From: an uncultured Bacteroidota bacterium
GTDB taxonomy: Bacteria > Bacteroidota > Bacteroidia > UKL13-3
NCBI GenBank assembly: GCA_903907885.1
Contig: CAIVPY010000414.1
Coordinates: 1 to 13,492 of the forward strand
Reading direction: 5' to 3'
DNA: 13,492 nucleotides
Part shown: positions 6,558 to 12,487 of the stretch, in pieces
Numbering within the stretch: position 1 is the first letter of the stretch
Layout: each line of letters starts with the position of its first letter
Notes under the pieces: generated by a model
What the model was told of the DNA's origin: nothing
The model's input: the letters and a program-made list of their open reading frames with translations, nothing else
Database searches by the model: none
Program-made: the position numbers and the translations under genes

Positions 6558-6791
6558 ATGACTTATAAACCGCTAAGAACAAAATGCTGGGAAAACTTTC
6601 TTACACACAAAGGCTATAAGTATAACAGAACAAAAGGCAGCCATGATATTTGGACAAAGAAAGGCAGCCCAAGAAGTATTCCAGTTTGGGGTGATGAAAA
6701 AGAAGTTCCAAGTATGCACATACAAGCAAGTTGCAGAACGATAGGATGCACAACTGACGAAGTATATGCTTGGGCTAATGCCAATTGCTAA
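6558..6791 (+). CDS. hicA: HicA-like mRNA interferase toxin
   Basis: A 77-residue basic protein with the double-stranded-RNA-binding-like HicA fold signature: the segment KGYKYNRTKGSHDIW contains the catalytic histidine (His29 in G-S-H), followed by IPVWGDEKEVPSMHI, which corresponds to the family's second half ending in the C-terminal helix. HicA toxins cut mRNA in the ribosome-free state and stop growth until neutralised. The C-terminal extension (CRTIGCTTDEVYAWANANC) is slightly longer than in the shortest HicA proteins. It is encoded five bases after hicB, so both are made from one transcript, which ends at the strong hairpin at 6847-6880. All key residues are present, so the toxin looks intact. 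Confidence 0.85.
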   Translation: MTYKPLRTKCWENFLTHKGYKYNRTKGSHDIWTKKGSPRSIPVWGDEKEVPSMHIQASCRTIGCTTDEVYAWANANC

Positions 6792-6846
6792 ATTTGTCGA
6801 AGACTTTTTTCATAACTAGGATAGAAACATCCGACTTCTTATTAAA

Positions 6847-6880
6847 AACAAAAAATCCCGCTATTGCGGGATTTTTTGTT
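6847..6880. terminator. Bidirectional Rho-independent terminator
   Basis: A perfect 15-bp stem with a TATT loop: the left arm contains AAAAAATCCCGC and the right arm GCGGGATTTTTT, so a T-run follows the GC core on both strands. It sits between the convergent ends of hicA (plus) and the lipoprotein gene at 6955 (minus) and can stop both. Confidence 0.9.
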
Positions 6881-6894
6881 TGTGTCTTGTAGTT

Positions 6895-6940
6895 GCGAAA
6901 TATTTTTCGCCCCTACTTTTCGGGTATAAATACCCTACTT
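6895..6940. repeat. Small cluster of palindromes and a 22-bp direct repeat
   Basis: GCGAAA-TATT-TTTCGC (6895-6910) and GGGTAT-AA-ATACCC (6922-6935) are perfect inverted repeats. CCCTACTT occurs at 6911-6918 and again at 6933-6940, 22 bases apart, each followed two bases later by CGG. The cluster lies between the terminator and the stop of the lipoprotein gene. It may be a second terminator-like structure or a dispersed repeat; no function is evident. Confidence 0.45.
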
Positions 6941-6954
6941 CACGGAAATAGTTA

Positions 6955-7488
6955 TTATTTTATTTTTGTGCATTCCCATGTTAAAACGACTACTACCTGT
7001 CCACTTTTAGTATTTGTTACTTTGTAAGCAATCGACAGTGTATTTGTTGCAGTGTAAAAACCTCCACTATATTTAACTCCACCTCCAAGTAAAAAATAGT
7101 TAAAACCTGTAAGGGATAGAGTGTCTTGCAATGTTTGGTCATTCACATCAAATGCTAATCCATTACTTGCGCTTGTTATCTTGCTTCCAGTTGCAAAAAG
7201 GTCTCCTGCTTCTTTAATTAAGATTGTACTTGTAATTGTTCCTTTTTCAACAGTAAAAGCACCTGTTGACTTATCTCCAACAGCAGTAATACTTCCATCA
7301 GAATTTAGAGAATTGGCTTGCAATACATAAGTGTAGGTTCCAACTGCTTGGTCTCTAACATCTGTAGCTACAGCAGGTGTTTTTGTTTCATCTTTGCTAC
7401 AAGAGCTAAGCGTAAAACTAAGAGTTGCTATAATGCAAGCAATAATTAGTAATGATTTTTTCATTGTGTTTGTAATTGTTTTTTTCAT
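6955..7488 (-). CDS. Lipoprotein of unknown function
   Basis: A 177-residue exported lipoprotein. A hydrophobic leader ends in the lipobox LSSC (Cys30), followed by S-K-D-E, a mix that in Bacteroidota often goes with periplasm-facing or surface anchoring. The mature part is rich in Thr, Ser, Gly and Val, with alternating strands (AVGTYTYVLQ, GAFTVEKGTITSTILI, CTKIK at the end), and looks like a beta-sandwich or calycin-like domain of about 145 residues; I do not recognise a specific family. Two starts fit: Met1 at 7488 and Met9 at 7464, and the latter (MKKSLLIIA) gives the more usual 22-residue leader. It follows the gene at 7632-8012 on the same strand, but a palindromic repeat separates them. 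Its 3' end faces the terminator at 6847-6880. Confidence 0.8.
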   Translation of the reverse strand: MKKTITNTMKKSLLIIACIIATLSFTLSSCSKDETKTPAVATDVRDQAVGTYTYVLQANSLNSDGSITAVGDKSTGAFTVEKGTITSTILIKEAGDLFATGSKITSASNGLAFDVNDQTLQDTLSLTGFNYFLLGGGVKYSGGFYTATNTLSIAYKVTNTKSGQVVVVLTWECTKIK

Positions 7489-7530
7489 TTTATGTTTTGG
7501 TTTAGTTTTATTGTCTTGATAATGTTTAAT

Positions 7531-7611
7531 AGCCGAAGTACCCGTTTCGGTTATTGAGCGGAGTTGAAATACCGAAACGCCACTTCGGCTCCGCTCAGTG
7601 CTCGTTTCGGT
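7531..7611. repeat. Palindromic repeat element with nested inverted repeats
   Basis: Three related structures interlock. AGCCGAAGT...CGTTTCGG (7531-7550) pairs with CCGAAACG..ACTTCGGCT (7572-7590) apart from a 2-3 base bulge. TGAGCGGAG (7555-7563) pairs perfectly with CTCCGCTCA (7589-7597). CGTTTCGGT is repeated at 7603-7611 and can pair with ACCGAAACG at 7571-7579. Elements of the form TTCGGCTCCGCTCAGTG resemble the dispersed palindromic repeats common between Bacteroidota genes; this attribution is from memory. It lies between two minus-strand genes and could act as a transcript-stabilising or terminating structure. Confidence 0.7.
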
Positions 7612-7631
7612 ATGCTCAGAGGCTGTTGGGC

Positions 7632-8012
7632 TTATGCATTCTTAGGTTTTTTGGGTGCTGCTTCATCCACCACATCAAAACCCCAATCGGCAAGCATTTT
7701 TAGGTTGCTTTTATTTTTGCCTGCCAATATATCACGCAATCCTGTGTATATGTATTTGGCATTGCCCGGTTGGTCTATTTTAGCATCTGTTCCCAAAGCG
7801 TTTTCGTAAGCTTTGGTTTGTTCTTCGGCTTGGTTATACAATAGTATTTGTTGCTTGCGAGCTGCCAATGCAGTGGCATAATACGTTTTTAGGTCTTTTA
7901 GCTCGGTTGCGCTAAGGTTGCCATTAGGCGCTAGCGACTCTTCTTTTTTAATGATGCTATCCATTAATGCTAATACATCATCTGGATTTCTTGGTAAAAT
8001 GATTCTTGACAT
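7632..8012 (-). CDS. Conserved-looking cytoplasmic protein of unknown function
   Basis: A 126-residue soluble protein without signal peptide or membrane segment. It is largely helical by composition: the stretch from about residue 45 to 75 (LKTYYATALAARKQQ and onward to QTKAYENALG) looks like an amphipathic or coiled-coil helix, and residues 85-110 contain IYTGLRDILAGKNKSNLKML. The C-terminus is Lys/Pro/Ala-rich (APKKPKNA). The opening MSRIILPRNPDDVLALMDSI resembles short Bacteroidota proteins of unknown role that I have no family name for. Its upstream region is the repeat-rich spacer, and no consensus promoter is seen. Codon use matches neighbours, and the long, clean frame on the minus strand outweighs shorter frames on the other strand. 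Confidence 0.7.
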   Translation of the reverse strand: MSRIILPRNPDDVLALMDSIIKKEESLAPNGNLSATELKDLKTYYATALAARKQQILLYNQAEEQTKAYENALGTDAKIDQPGNAKYIYTGLRDILAGKNKSNLKMLADWGFDVVDEAAPKKPKNA

Positions 8013-8021
8013 GTTTTTTTT

Positions 8022-8080
8022 AATTAAGAATTTAAAATTGAGAATTAGGAATTATAATTTTGAATTGAGAATTAGAAATT
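8022..8080. repeat. AT-rich direct repeats (AATTGAGAATTAG type)
   Basis: AATTGAGAATTAGGAATT (8036-8053) and AATTGAGAATTAGAAATT (8063-8080) differ at one of 18 bases, 27 bases apart; a weaker copy starts at 8022. They lie just upstream of the minus-strand gene at 7632-8012 and may be simple AT-rich spacer expansion rather than operators. Confidence 0.55.
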
Positions 8081-8098
8081 GCAGATTTATAATGCTTG

Positions 8099-8329
8099 GT
8101 AGCAGTCGAAAAACCTGAACTAAAAAAGTTTTTACTTAAAGTGTTGGAATGAAAACTTGAAGTGTTGAACACAAAACTTTGGGTGAAAATGTTTTCACTA
8201 AAGGTATTTTGTTTGAAACCTATGGTGCAAAAAGTATTACCAAAGGTGTTGGATGCAAAACCTAAGGTGAAAAAGTTTTTAGTAGGGGCGCAAAAGTTTG
8301 GAGTGTAAGTGCAAACAAAAAAACTACAA
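8099..8329. repeat. Degenerate 21-bp tandem array, eleven units
   Basis: Units start at 8099, 8120, 8141, 8162, 8183, 8204, 8225, 8246, 8267, 8288 and 8309, all exactly 21 bases apart with no insertion or deletion. Nearly all begin with GTG, GTA or GCG (8120 begins CTA) and many end in AAG or AAA; several carry AAAACCT or AAAACTT in the second half. The best units translate as a heptapeptide such as VLDAKPK. The plus-strand frame is interrupted by TGA at 8150 and TAA at 8306. The retained phase suggests an old tandem duplication, possibly of coding origin. Confidence 0.7.
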
Positions 8330-8365
8330 GTATTTATGGGGTAGGGTTTACTTGCAACGCAGTTA

Positions 8366-8426
8366 GCTGTGGGCTGTGGGCTGTGGGCTGTGGGCTGTGG
8401 GCTGTGGGCTGTGGGCTGTGGGCTGT
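8366..8426. repeat. Second 7-bp tandem repeat: eight copies of GCTGTGG plus a partial copy
   Basis: Perfect units begin at 8366, 8373, 8380, 8387, 8394, 8401, 8408 and 8415, followed by GCTGT at 8422-8426. The run is intergenic, about 220 bases before the RelB-like antitoxin and about 350 bases before the minus-strand start at 8012, so copy-number change would alter spacing rather than a reading frame. Its purity implies recent expansion. Confidence 0.9.
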
Positions 8427-8614
8427 CATATTGTTTTGCTTTTCAAATGTAATCAATGGGTTTTAATTTTCCCAAATAAATTAATGTCATATATTGCCAA
8501 TTGGGTAAGGTAGGGGAATTGCCTCCAAAGCTTTCTTAATAGTTCAGTTACTAAAAAGCAACTTCAAATCTAAAAAACTGTAATTATCTGATTTTTATTT
8601 GTTCGATATTTTTA
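8427..8614. other. Spacer between the repeats and the second toxin-antitoxin pair
   Basis: No gene, tRNA or strong hairpin is visible. The sequence is AT-rich and leads into the probable promoter of the antitoxin gene. Confidence 0.4.
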
Positions 8615-8622
8615 TAGATTTG
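8615..8622 (+). promoter_or_regulatory. Possible -7 promoter element of the RelB/RelE-type operon
   Basis: TAGATTTG matches TAnnTTTG and ends 20 bases before the antitoxin ATG at 8643. The upstream half is weak: the nearest TTTG (8598-8601) is only 13 bases away, where 18-21 is usual. Confidence 0.35.
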
Positions 8623-8642
8623 TTACACAATAATTTTCTGCT

Positions 8643-8870
8643 ATGACTTTTGAAATTGAAATTGATGAAAAGACAGAGAAGGCTAAAAATGTATTTGAAT
8701 TTTTAGACCAACAGCAAATAAAATATAACCCTAAAAAACTTACGGCTAAAGATGCTGCATTTGGCATGGGAAGGTTAGCTACTGATGCTGAATTGGCTGA
8801 ATATCTAAACCGCTGTATGCTTAGCGAAACTATAGATTTGAACAAACTGATAGATGAAACAAAAGCTTGA
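8643..8870 (+). CDS. RelB/Phd-like antitoxin of a type II toxin-antitoxin pair
   Basis: A 75-residue acidic protein. The N-terminal half (EIEIDEKTEKAKNVFEFLDQ) is highly charged, and the C-terminal half is helical and ends in LNKLIDETKA, typical of an antitoxin tail that wraps around a RelE/ParE toxin. I cannot assign it to one named antitoxin family; the call rests mainly on size, charge and the adjoining toxin. Its last 17 bases overlap the toxin gene, which starts at 8854 in another frame, a hallmark of translationally coupled antitoxin-toxin operons. Such antitoxins usually repress their own promoter with the toxin as co-repressor; the probable -7 element lies 20 bases upstream. Confidence 0.7.
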   Translation: MTFEIEIDEKTEKAKNVFEFLDQQQIKYNPKKLTAKDAAFGMGRLATDAELAEYLNRCMLSETIDLNKLIDETKA

Positions 8871-9147
8871 AATTTCAAAAGAAGCTTGGGACACACTGAA
8901 TGAACTTGCCGAATTTGTTGAGTCTAAAAACACCTTAGGTGCGGGCAATCGATATTTGAATTCTTTTTTAATAAAAATAAAGAATGCACTTAAAAGTCAT
9001 GCAAAATATGCAGTTTGTAAGTATCCGGAGTTTGCTAAACTACAACTCAAATGTTTTATTATTAATGATTGGGTTATTGCCTACCAAGAATCCCAAAAAA
9101 CCTTAATTGTTAAAGCTATAATTCATGGGACATTGTTGAATTATTAA
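8854..9147 (+). CDS. RelE/ParE-superfamily toxin
   Basis: A 97-residue basic protein with the RelE/ParE layout: an N-terminal strand (KLEISKEA), two helices covering about residues 11-50 (including LAEFVESKN and YLNSFLIKIKNALKS), then antiparallel strands CFIINDWVIAYQES and TLIVKAIIHGTLLNY. The final strand with V-x-x-I-x-H-G is the familiar RelE/ParE ending. RelE toxins cleave mRNA on the ribosome, while ParE toxins poison gyrase; the sequence alone does not decide between them. It overlaps the antitoxin gene by 17 bases. The frame is complete with no lesion, so the pair is probably functional. No terminator hairpin is obvious after the stop. Confidence 0.8.
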   Translation: MKQKLEISKEAWDTLNELAEFVESKNTLGAGNRYLNSFLIKIKNALKSHAKYAVCKYPEFAKLQLKCFIINDWVIAYQESQKTLIVKAIIHGTLLNY

Positions 9148-9323
9148 CTTCTCTATATTCTTGGGCCAATTTCGTCAGAGTCATTTATCAATCCTCCTTA
9201 TATTGCCGCATTCATAAATTCTTAATATTTTACTATTGATTTATAGTGAATTATGGAAAATCTTTTTTATATATGCAATATGAAAAGATAGAACATCGTT
9301 AAACTTTTACTTAACCAAAATAT

Positions 9324-9563
9324 ATGAATCAAATCTACACTGAAGAATCTCTTTTACGCTATATATACAAAGAAACTACACCCACGGAAAATGCTCAAAT
9401 CGAATTGCATTTGAAGTCGAACGAGAATTTCAAAAAGTCGTATGATGAAATACTTCAAACCATTGAGGGACTAAAAGAAGCGGAGCTATCACCATCAAGA
9501 CATAGTGTGAATGCTATTTTAGATTATGCCAAACAGCATAGTTCGGCTGAAGAGTTGGCATAA
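9324..9563 (+). CDS. Small acidic protein resembling the N-terminal part of anti-sigma factors
   Basis: A 79-residue soluble protein. The opening YTEESLLRYIYKETTPTENAQIE (split as YTEESLLRYIY and KETTPTENAQIE) matches the helix-turn-helix-like start of Bacteroidota anti-sigma proteins (consensus of the form LL.Y..GE.s..E...ie.hl), and the next helix (LHLKSNENFKKSYDEILQTI) fits the same pattern, but the zinc-binding His-Cys-Cys residues and a membrane segment are absent. Stand-alone short versions like this are common in the phylum and have no firmly established role. No sigma-factor gene lies beside it. Its 3' end is five bases from the convergent DUF4920 gene with no visible terminator. I place it by pattern only. 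Confidence 0.65.
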   Translation: MNQIYTEESLLRYIYKETTPTENAQIELHLKSNENFKKSYDEILQTIEGLKEAELSPSRHSVNAILDYAKQHSSAEELA

Positions 9564-9568
9564 TTTTT

Positions 9569-9964
9569 CTATTGAATCAAAATTCCTTTTGCTAGTATTT
9601 TAATTTCAGTACTGTCTTTTACCATCGTGCCTTTTACGTAGGCTTTTTTCCCTTCAATTTTTCGAGGCAATACAAATGCTTTGTCTTCAATATCAACCAA
9701 AATGGGTTGTTTGCTACCATTTTCTAAAGTCATCCAGCAGCCTTCGCCCTTGCAGTAATTGGCAATGGTTCCGCTAAATATACCTGTTTCGTTTGTGTCA
9801 GTTTGTTCAATGGTGCTATAGGCTGCAATTGCATCTTTCGAGTCGTTTGTGTTTTCAATAGTTTCGCCAAAATTTCCAGTTTGAGATAATTTGCTTCTTG
9901 GGTCGTTTGAACAAGATATGCTTAAGGCAATAAATGTAATTAATAGTAATACCGTCTTTCTCAT
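9569..9964 (-). CDS. DUF4920 domain lipoprotein
   Basis: A 131-residue exported lipoprotein: leader MRKTVLLLITFIALSISC with lipid-anchored Cys18, then a Ser/Asn/Asp-rich linker to about residue 45. The domain from about 55 to 130 shows the DUF4920 core G-x-I-x-N-Y-C-K-G-E-G-C-W-M-T-L (Cys71 and Cys76), then VDIEDKAFVLPRKIEGKKAYVKG and a final strand EIKILAKGILIQ, as in small OB-like periplasmic domains. The Cys-x4-Cys-Trp-Met motif suggests metal or redox chemistry, which is unproven for the family. It is transcribed away from the TonB-dependent receptor gene and converges with the small acidic protein gene. A near-match -7 element (AATATTTG at 9994-9987) lies upstream, so it probably has its own promoter. 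Confidence 0.85.
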   Translation of the reverse strand: MRKTVLLLITFIALSISCSNDPRSKLSQTGNFGETIENTNDSKDAIAAYSTIEQTDTNETGIFSGTIANYCKGEGCWMTLENGSKQPILVDIEDKAFVLPRKIEGKKAYVKGTMVKDSTEIKILAKGILIQ

Positions 9965-10037
9965 TAGAATTGTAAATTAGTCTTCAAATATTATATTTTT
10001 TTAGTAAGAAATTGTGCATCGGCACAAATAAATATTT

Positions 10038-10070
10038 TTTGAAAGCATAGCTGTTTCGAGCTTACATTTG
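10038..10070 (+). promoter_or_regulatory. Bacteroidota-type promoter of the TonB-dependent receptor operon
   Basis: TTTG at 10038-10041 is followed after 21 bases by TACATTTG at 10063-10070, a full match to TAnnTTTG. Transcription should start near 10077, giving a leader of about 29 bases before the TTG start at 10106. Confidence 0.6.
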
Positions 10071-10105
10071 CATACATTAATAGTAACCAATTTTATACAT
10101 CTTAC

Positions 10106-12487
10106 TTGACCAAAACAATACGATACATACTTGTAGCTTTAGTGTTCACATTGCTTGTGCTTCCAGTATCGGCACAAAAAAAATATACCATAAGCGGATA
10201 CTTAAACGAAAATAGCAATGGAGAAAGTCTTATTGGTGCTACGGTAAAAGTGGATGAATTAAAAATGGGAACAGCCACCAATTCGTATGGTTATTATTCT
10301 TTGTCGTTACCCCAAGGCAAATACACCTTGGTGTTTTCTTATCTAGGTTTTAAAACCATTAGTATTCCTGTTGTGTTAGATAAAAACATGGTCGTCAACC
10401 AAAAGATGGAGATGCAGGTGAATGAGACCAAAGAAGTTGTTATTACAGGCGAACGTGAAGATAAGAATGTGAAGAGTACCGAGATGAGTAGAATGGAAAT
10501 TACGGGTCAACAAGTAAAGAGTTTACCCGTTATTTTTGGCGAGCCCGATGTTCTTAAAGCTATAACCCTTTTGCCAGGCATAAAAAGTGGGGGAGAAGGA
10601 AGCACAGGGTTTTATGTTCGTGGTGGTGGGCCCGACCAAAACCTTATCTTGATGGATGAAGCTGTGGTTTATAATCCATCACATTTGTTTGGTTTCTTAT
10701 CGGTTTTTAATACAGATGCCGTAAAAAATATTGACATTATCAAAGGGGGAATGCCTGCCAATTATGGGGGTAGGTTATCGTCAATCCTCAATGTGAATTT
10801 GCGTGAAGGCAATAACCAAAAGTATGTAGTAAATGGTGGCGTTGGGTTGATTGCCTCACGTTTGTCGGCTGAAGGGCCTATACAAAAAGGAAGAAGTAGT
10901 TTTCTTGTGGCTGTTAGAAGAACCTATGTAGATGTTTTAGCTCGTCCCTTTTTGCCAGATAATTTGAAGGGTAATAGTTACTATTTTTATGACATCAACC
11001 TAAAGATGAATTTTAATTTGGGGCAAAAGGATAAACTGTTTTTCTCGGGTTATTTTGGAAGGGATATTTTAAACTACAACAGCCCCATGAACAAGTCGGT
11101 TTATTTCGACTTTGGTTGGGGCAATTCTACTGCTACCCTAAGATGGAATCATGTTTTTAATTCAAGGTTGTTTTGTAATACAAGTTTGCTTTATAATAGG
11201 TATGATTTGTTTAACAATTTTACTTTTGGCACCAGTGGTTTCAATGTGCGAAGTGGCATACAAGACTGGAATGTGAAGAACGATTATACATGGTTTATAT
11301 CCGATAAACACCAAGCAAAATTTGGCTTGAATTACACTTTTCATACCTTCACACCTGGTATATTAACAGGCCAAGTGGGAAGTGTTATTTTAGATGAAGA
11401 GATTAGTAAACAATATGCCCACGAATTAGCCGTGTATGCCATGGATGAGTGGCACATAAATCAGAGGTTTACTTTAAATGGAGGTTTGAGGGCGGTGTTT
11501 TATAACATGGTAGGACCATTTACCAAAAAACAGTACAACGAAGATAACCTACCAACAGGAGTTGAAACCACTTGGAAAACCAATGAGAGTATTGCCTTTT
11601 ACCCAAGATTGGAGCCTCGTGCCGCTTTAACCTATTTGGTAGATGAACAATCATCTTTGAAGGCATCCTTTACACAAACTTATCAGTTTATTCACCTTGC
11701 CACCACTTCGGGGGCTTCTTTCCCTGTGGATTTGTGGGTGCCTAGTTCGCCAAGGGTGAAGCCTCAATTGGCTTATCAATATGCTCTGGGTTATTTTAGA
11801 AATTTTGATAACAATAAATGGGAAACTTCTGCAGAGGTGTATTATAAACCTATGTACAACCAAATAGAGTTTAAACCTTTTTCTCGGTTGTTTTTAAATC
11901 AAAATTTAGAAGAAGAAATGGTTTTTGGTCAAGGATTAAGTTATGGACTTGAATTGTTTGCAAAAAAGAAAGTGGGCAGAACCACTGGTTGGATAGGTTA
12001 CACATTGAGCAAAACTACTCGTCAATTTGATGAATTAAATGGGGGGCAAGCTTATTTTTTTAGGTATGATAGAACCCACGATATTTCAATCGTTATCAGT
12101 CATACTTTCAATAAAAAATGGAGCATGAATTTTGTATTTGTTTATGGAACAGGTAATGCCGTTACTTTGCCCGTTTCTCGCTATCCATTTAGAATTGGAT
12201 ATAATGCCCAACAAAACCAACCAAATTTAGTATTTATCGACAATTATGGTAAAATTAACGATTATCGTTTGCCTGCTTATCACAGAGCAGATGTGTCATT
12301 TACATTCATAGCTCACAAAACCGACAAATGGGAAAGCAATTGGAATTTTAGTATTTATAATATTTACAATAGAGCCAATCCCTATTTTATTTATTTTTTT
12401 CCTGATTTAGAAAAGCAAGAAGTAAAAGCTTATATGGTATATTTATTCCCAATTTTGCCTAGTGTATCATGGAATTTTAAATTTTAG
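10106..12487 (+). CDS. TonB-dependent outer-membrane receptor with carboxypeptidase-like N-terminal domain
   Basis: A 793-residue outer-membrane transporter that takes up a substrate using TonB/proton-motive energy. The order is: signal peptide (residues 1-23, cut after VSA), a carboxypeptidase-regulatory-like domain (about 27-112, with GYLNENSNGESLIGATV and TNSYGYYSLSLPQGKY), the plug (about 120-230, with VLKAITLLPGIKSGGEGS, FYVRGGGPDQNLILMDEA and YGGRLSSILNV), then a beta-barrel to a C-terminal Phe (SVSWNFKF). The start is a TTG: no in-frame ATG lies upstream, the first downstream Met would remove the signal peptide, and a consensus promoter lies 36 bases before it. It abuts a DUF4249 lipoprotein gene, a pairing common in Bacteroidota. 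It is not a SusC-type polysaccharide receptor, which would be about 1000 residues with SusD beside it. The substrate is unknown; iron complexes or peptides are possibilities only. Confidence 0.93.
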   Translation: MTKTIRYILVALVFTLLVLPVSAQKKYTISGYLNENSNGESLIGATVKVDELKMGTATNSYGYYSLSLPQGKYTLVFSYLGFKTISIPVVLDKNMVVNQKMEMQVNETKEVVITGEREDKNVKSTEMSRMEITGQQVKSLPVIFGEPDVLKAITLLPGIKSGGEGSTGFYVRGGGPDQNLILMDEAVVYNPSHLFGFLSVFNTDAVKNIDIIKGGMPANYGGRLSSILNVNLREGNNQKYVVNGGVGLIASRLSAEGPIQKGRSSFLVAVRRTYVDVLARPFLPDNLKGNSYYFYDINLKMNFNLGQKDKLFFSGYFGRDILNYNSPMNKSVYFDFGWGNSTATLRWNHVFNSRLFCNTSLLYNRYDLFNNFTFGTSGFNVRSGIQDWNVKNDYTWFISDKHQAKFGLNYTFHTFTPGILTGQVGSVILDEEISKQYAHELAVYAMDEWHINQRFTLNGGLRAVFYNMVGPFTKKQYNEDNLPTGVETTWKTNESIAFYPRLEPRAALTYLVDEQSSLKASFTQTYQFIHLATTSGASFPVDLWVPSSPRVKPQLAYQYALGYFRNFDNNKWETSAEVYYKPMYNQIEFKPFSRLFLNQNLEEEMVFGQGLSYGLELFAKKKVGRTTGWIGYTLSKTTRQFDELNGGQAYFFRYDRTHDISIVISHTFNKKWSMNFVFVYGTGNAVTLPVSRYPFRIGYNAQQNQPNLVFIDNYGKINDYRLPAYHRADVSFTFIAHKTDKWESNWNFSIYNIYNRANPYFIYFFPDLEKQEVKAYMVYLFPILPSVSWNFKF

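Noticed and set aside
7564..7809. 81-codon plus-strand frame
   Set aside because: Antisense to the minus-strand gene at 7632-8012 and starts in the palindromic repeat.
8099..8426. CRISPR array
   Set aside because: The 21-bp units are adjacent without spacers and the 7-bp units are simple tandem repeats; no cas gene is present.
8612..8896. 94-codon minus-strand frame opposite the RelB-like antitoxin
   Set aside because: The plus-strand antitoxin-toxin pair with overlapping ends is the better explanation.
10012..10027. TTGTGC-ATCG-GCACAA palindrome between the DUF4920 and TonB-receptor genes
   Set aside because: Only a 6-bp stem in a divergent promoter region; it could be an operator, but such a short palindrome is expected by chance.
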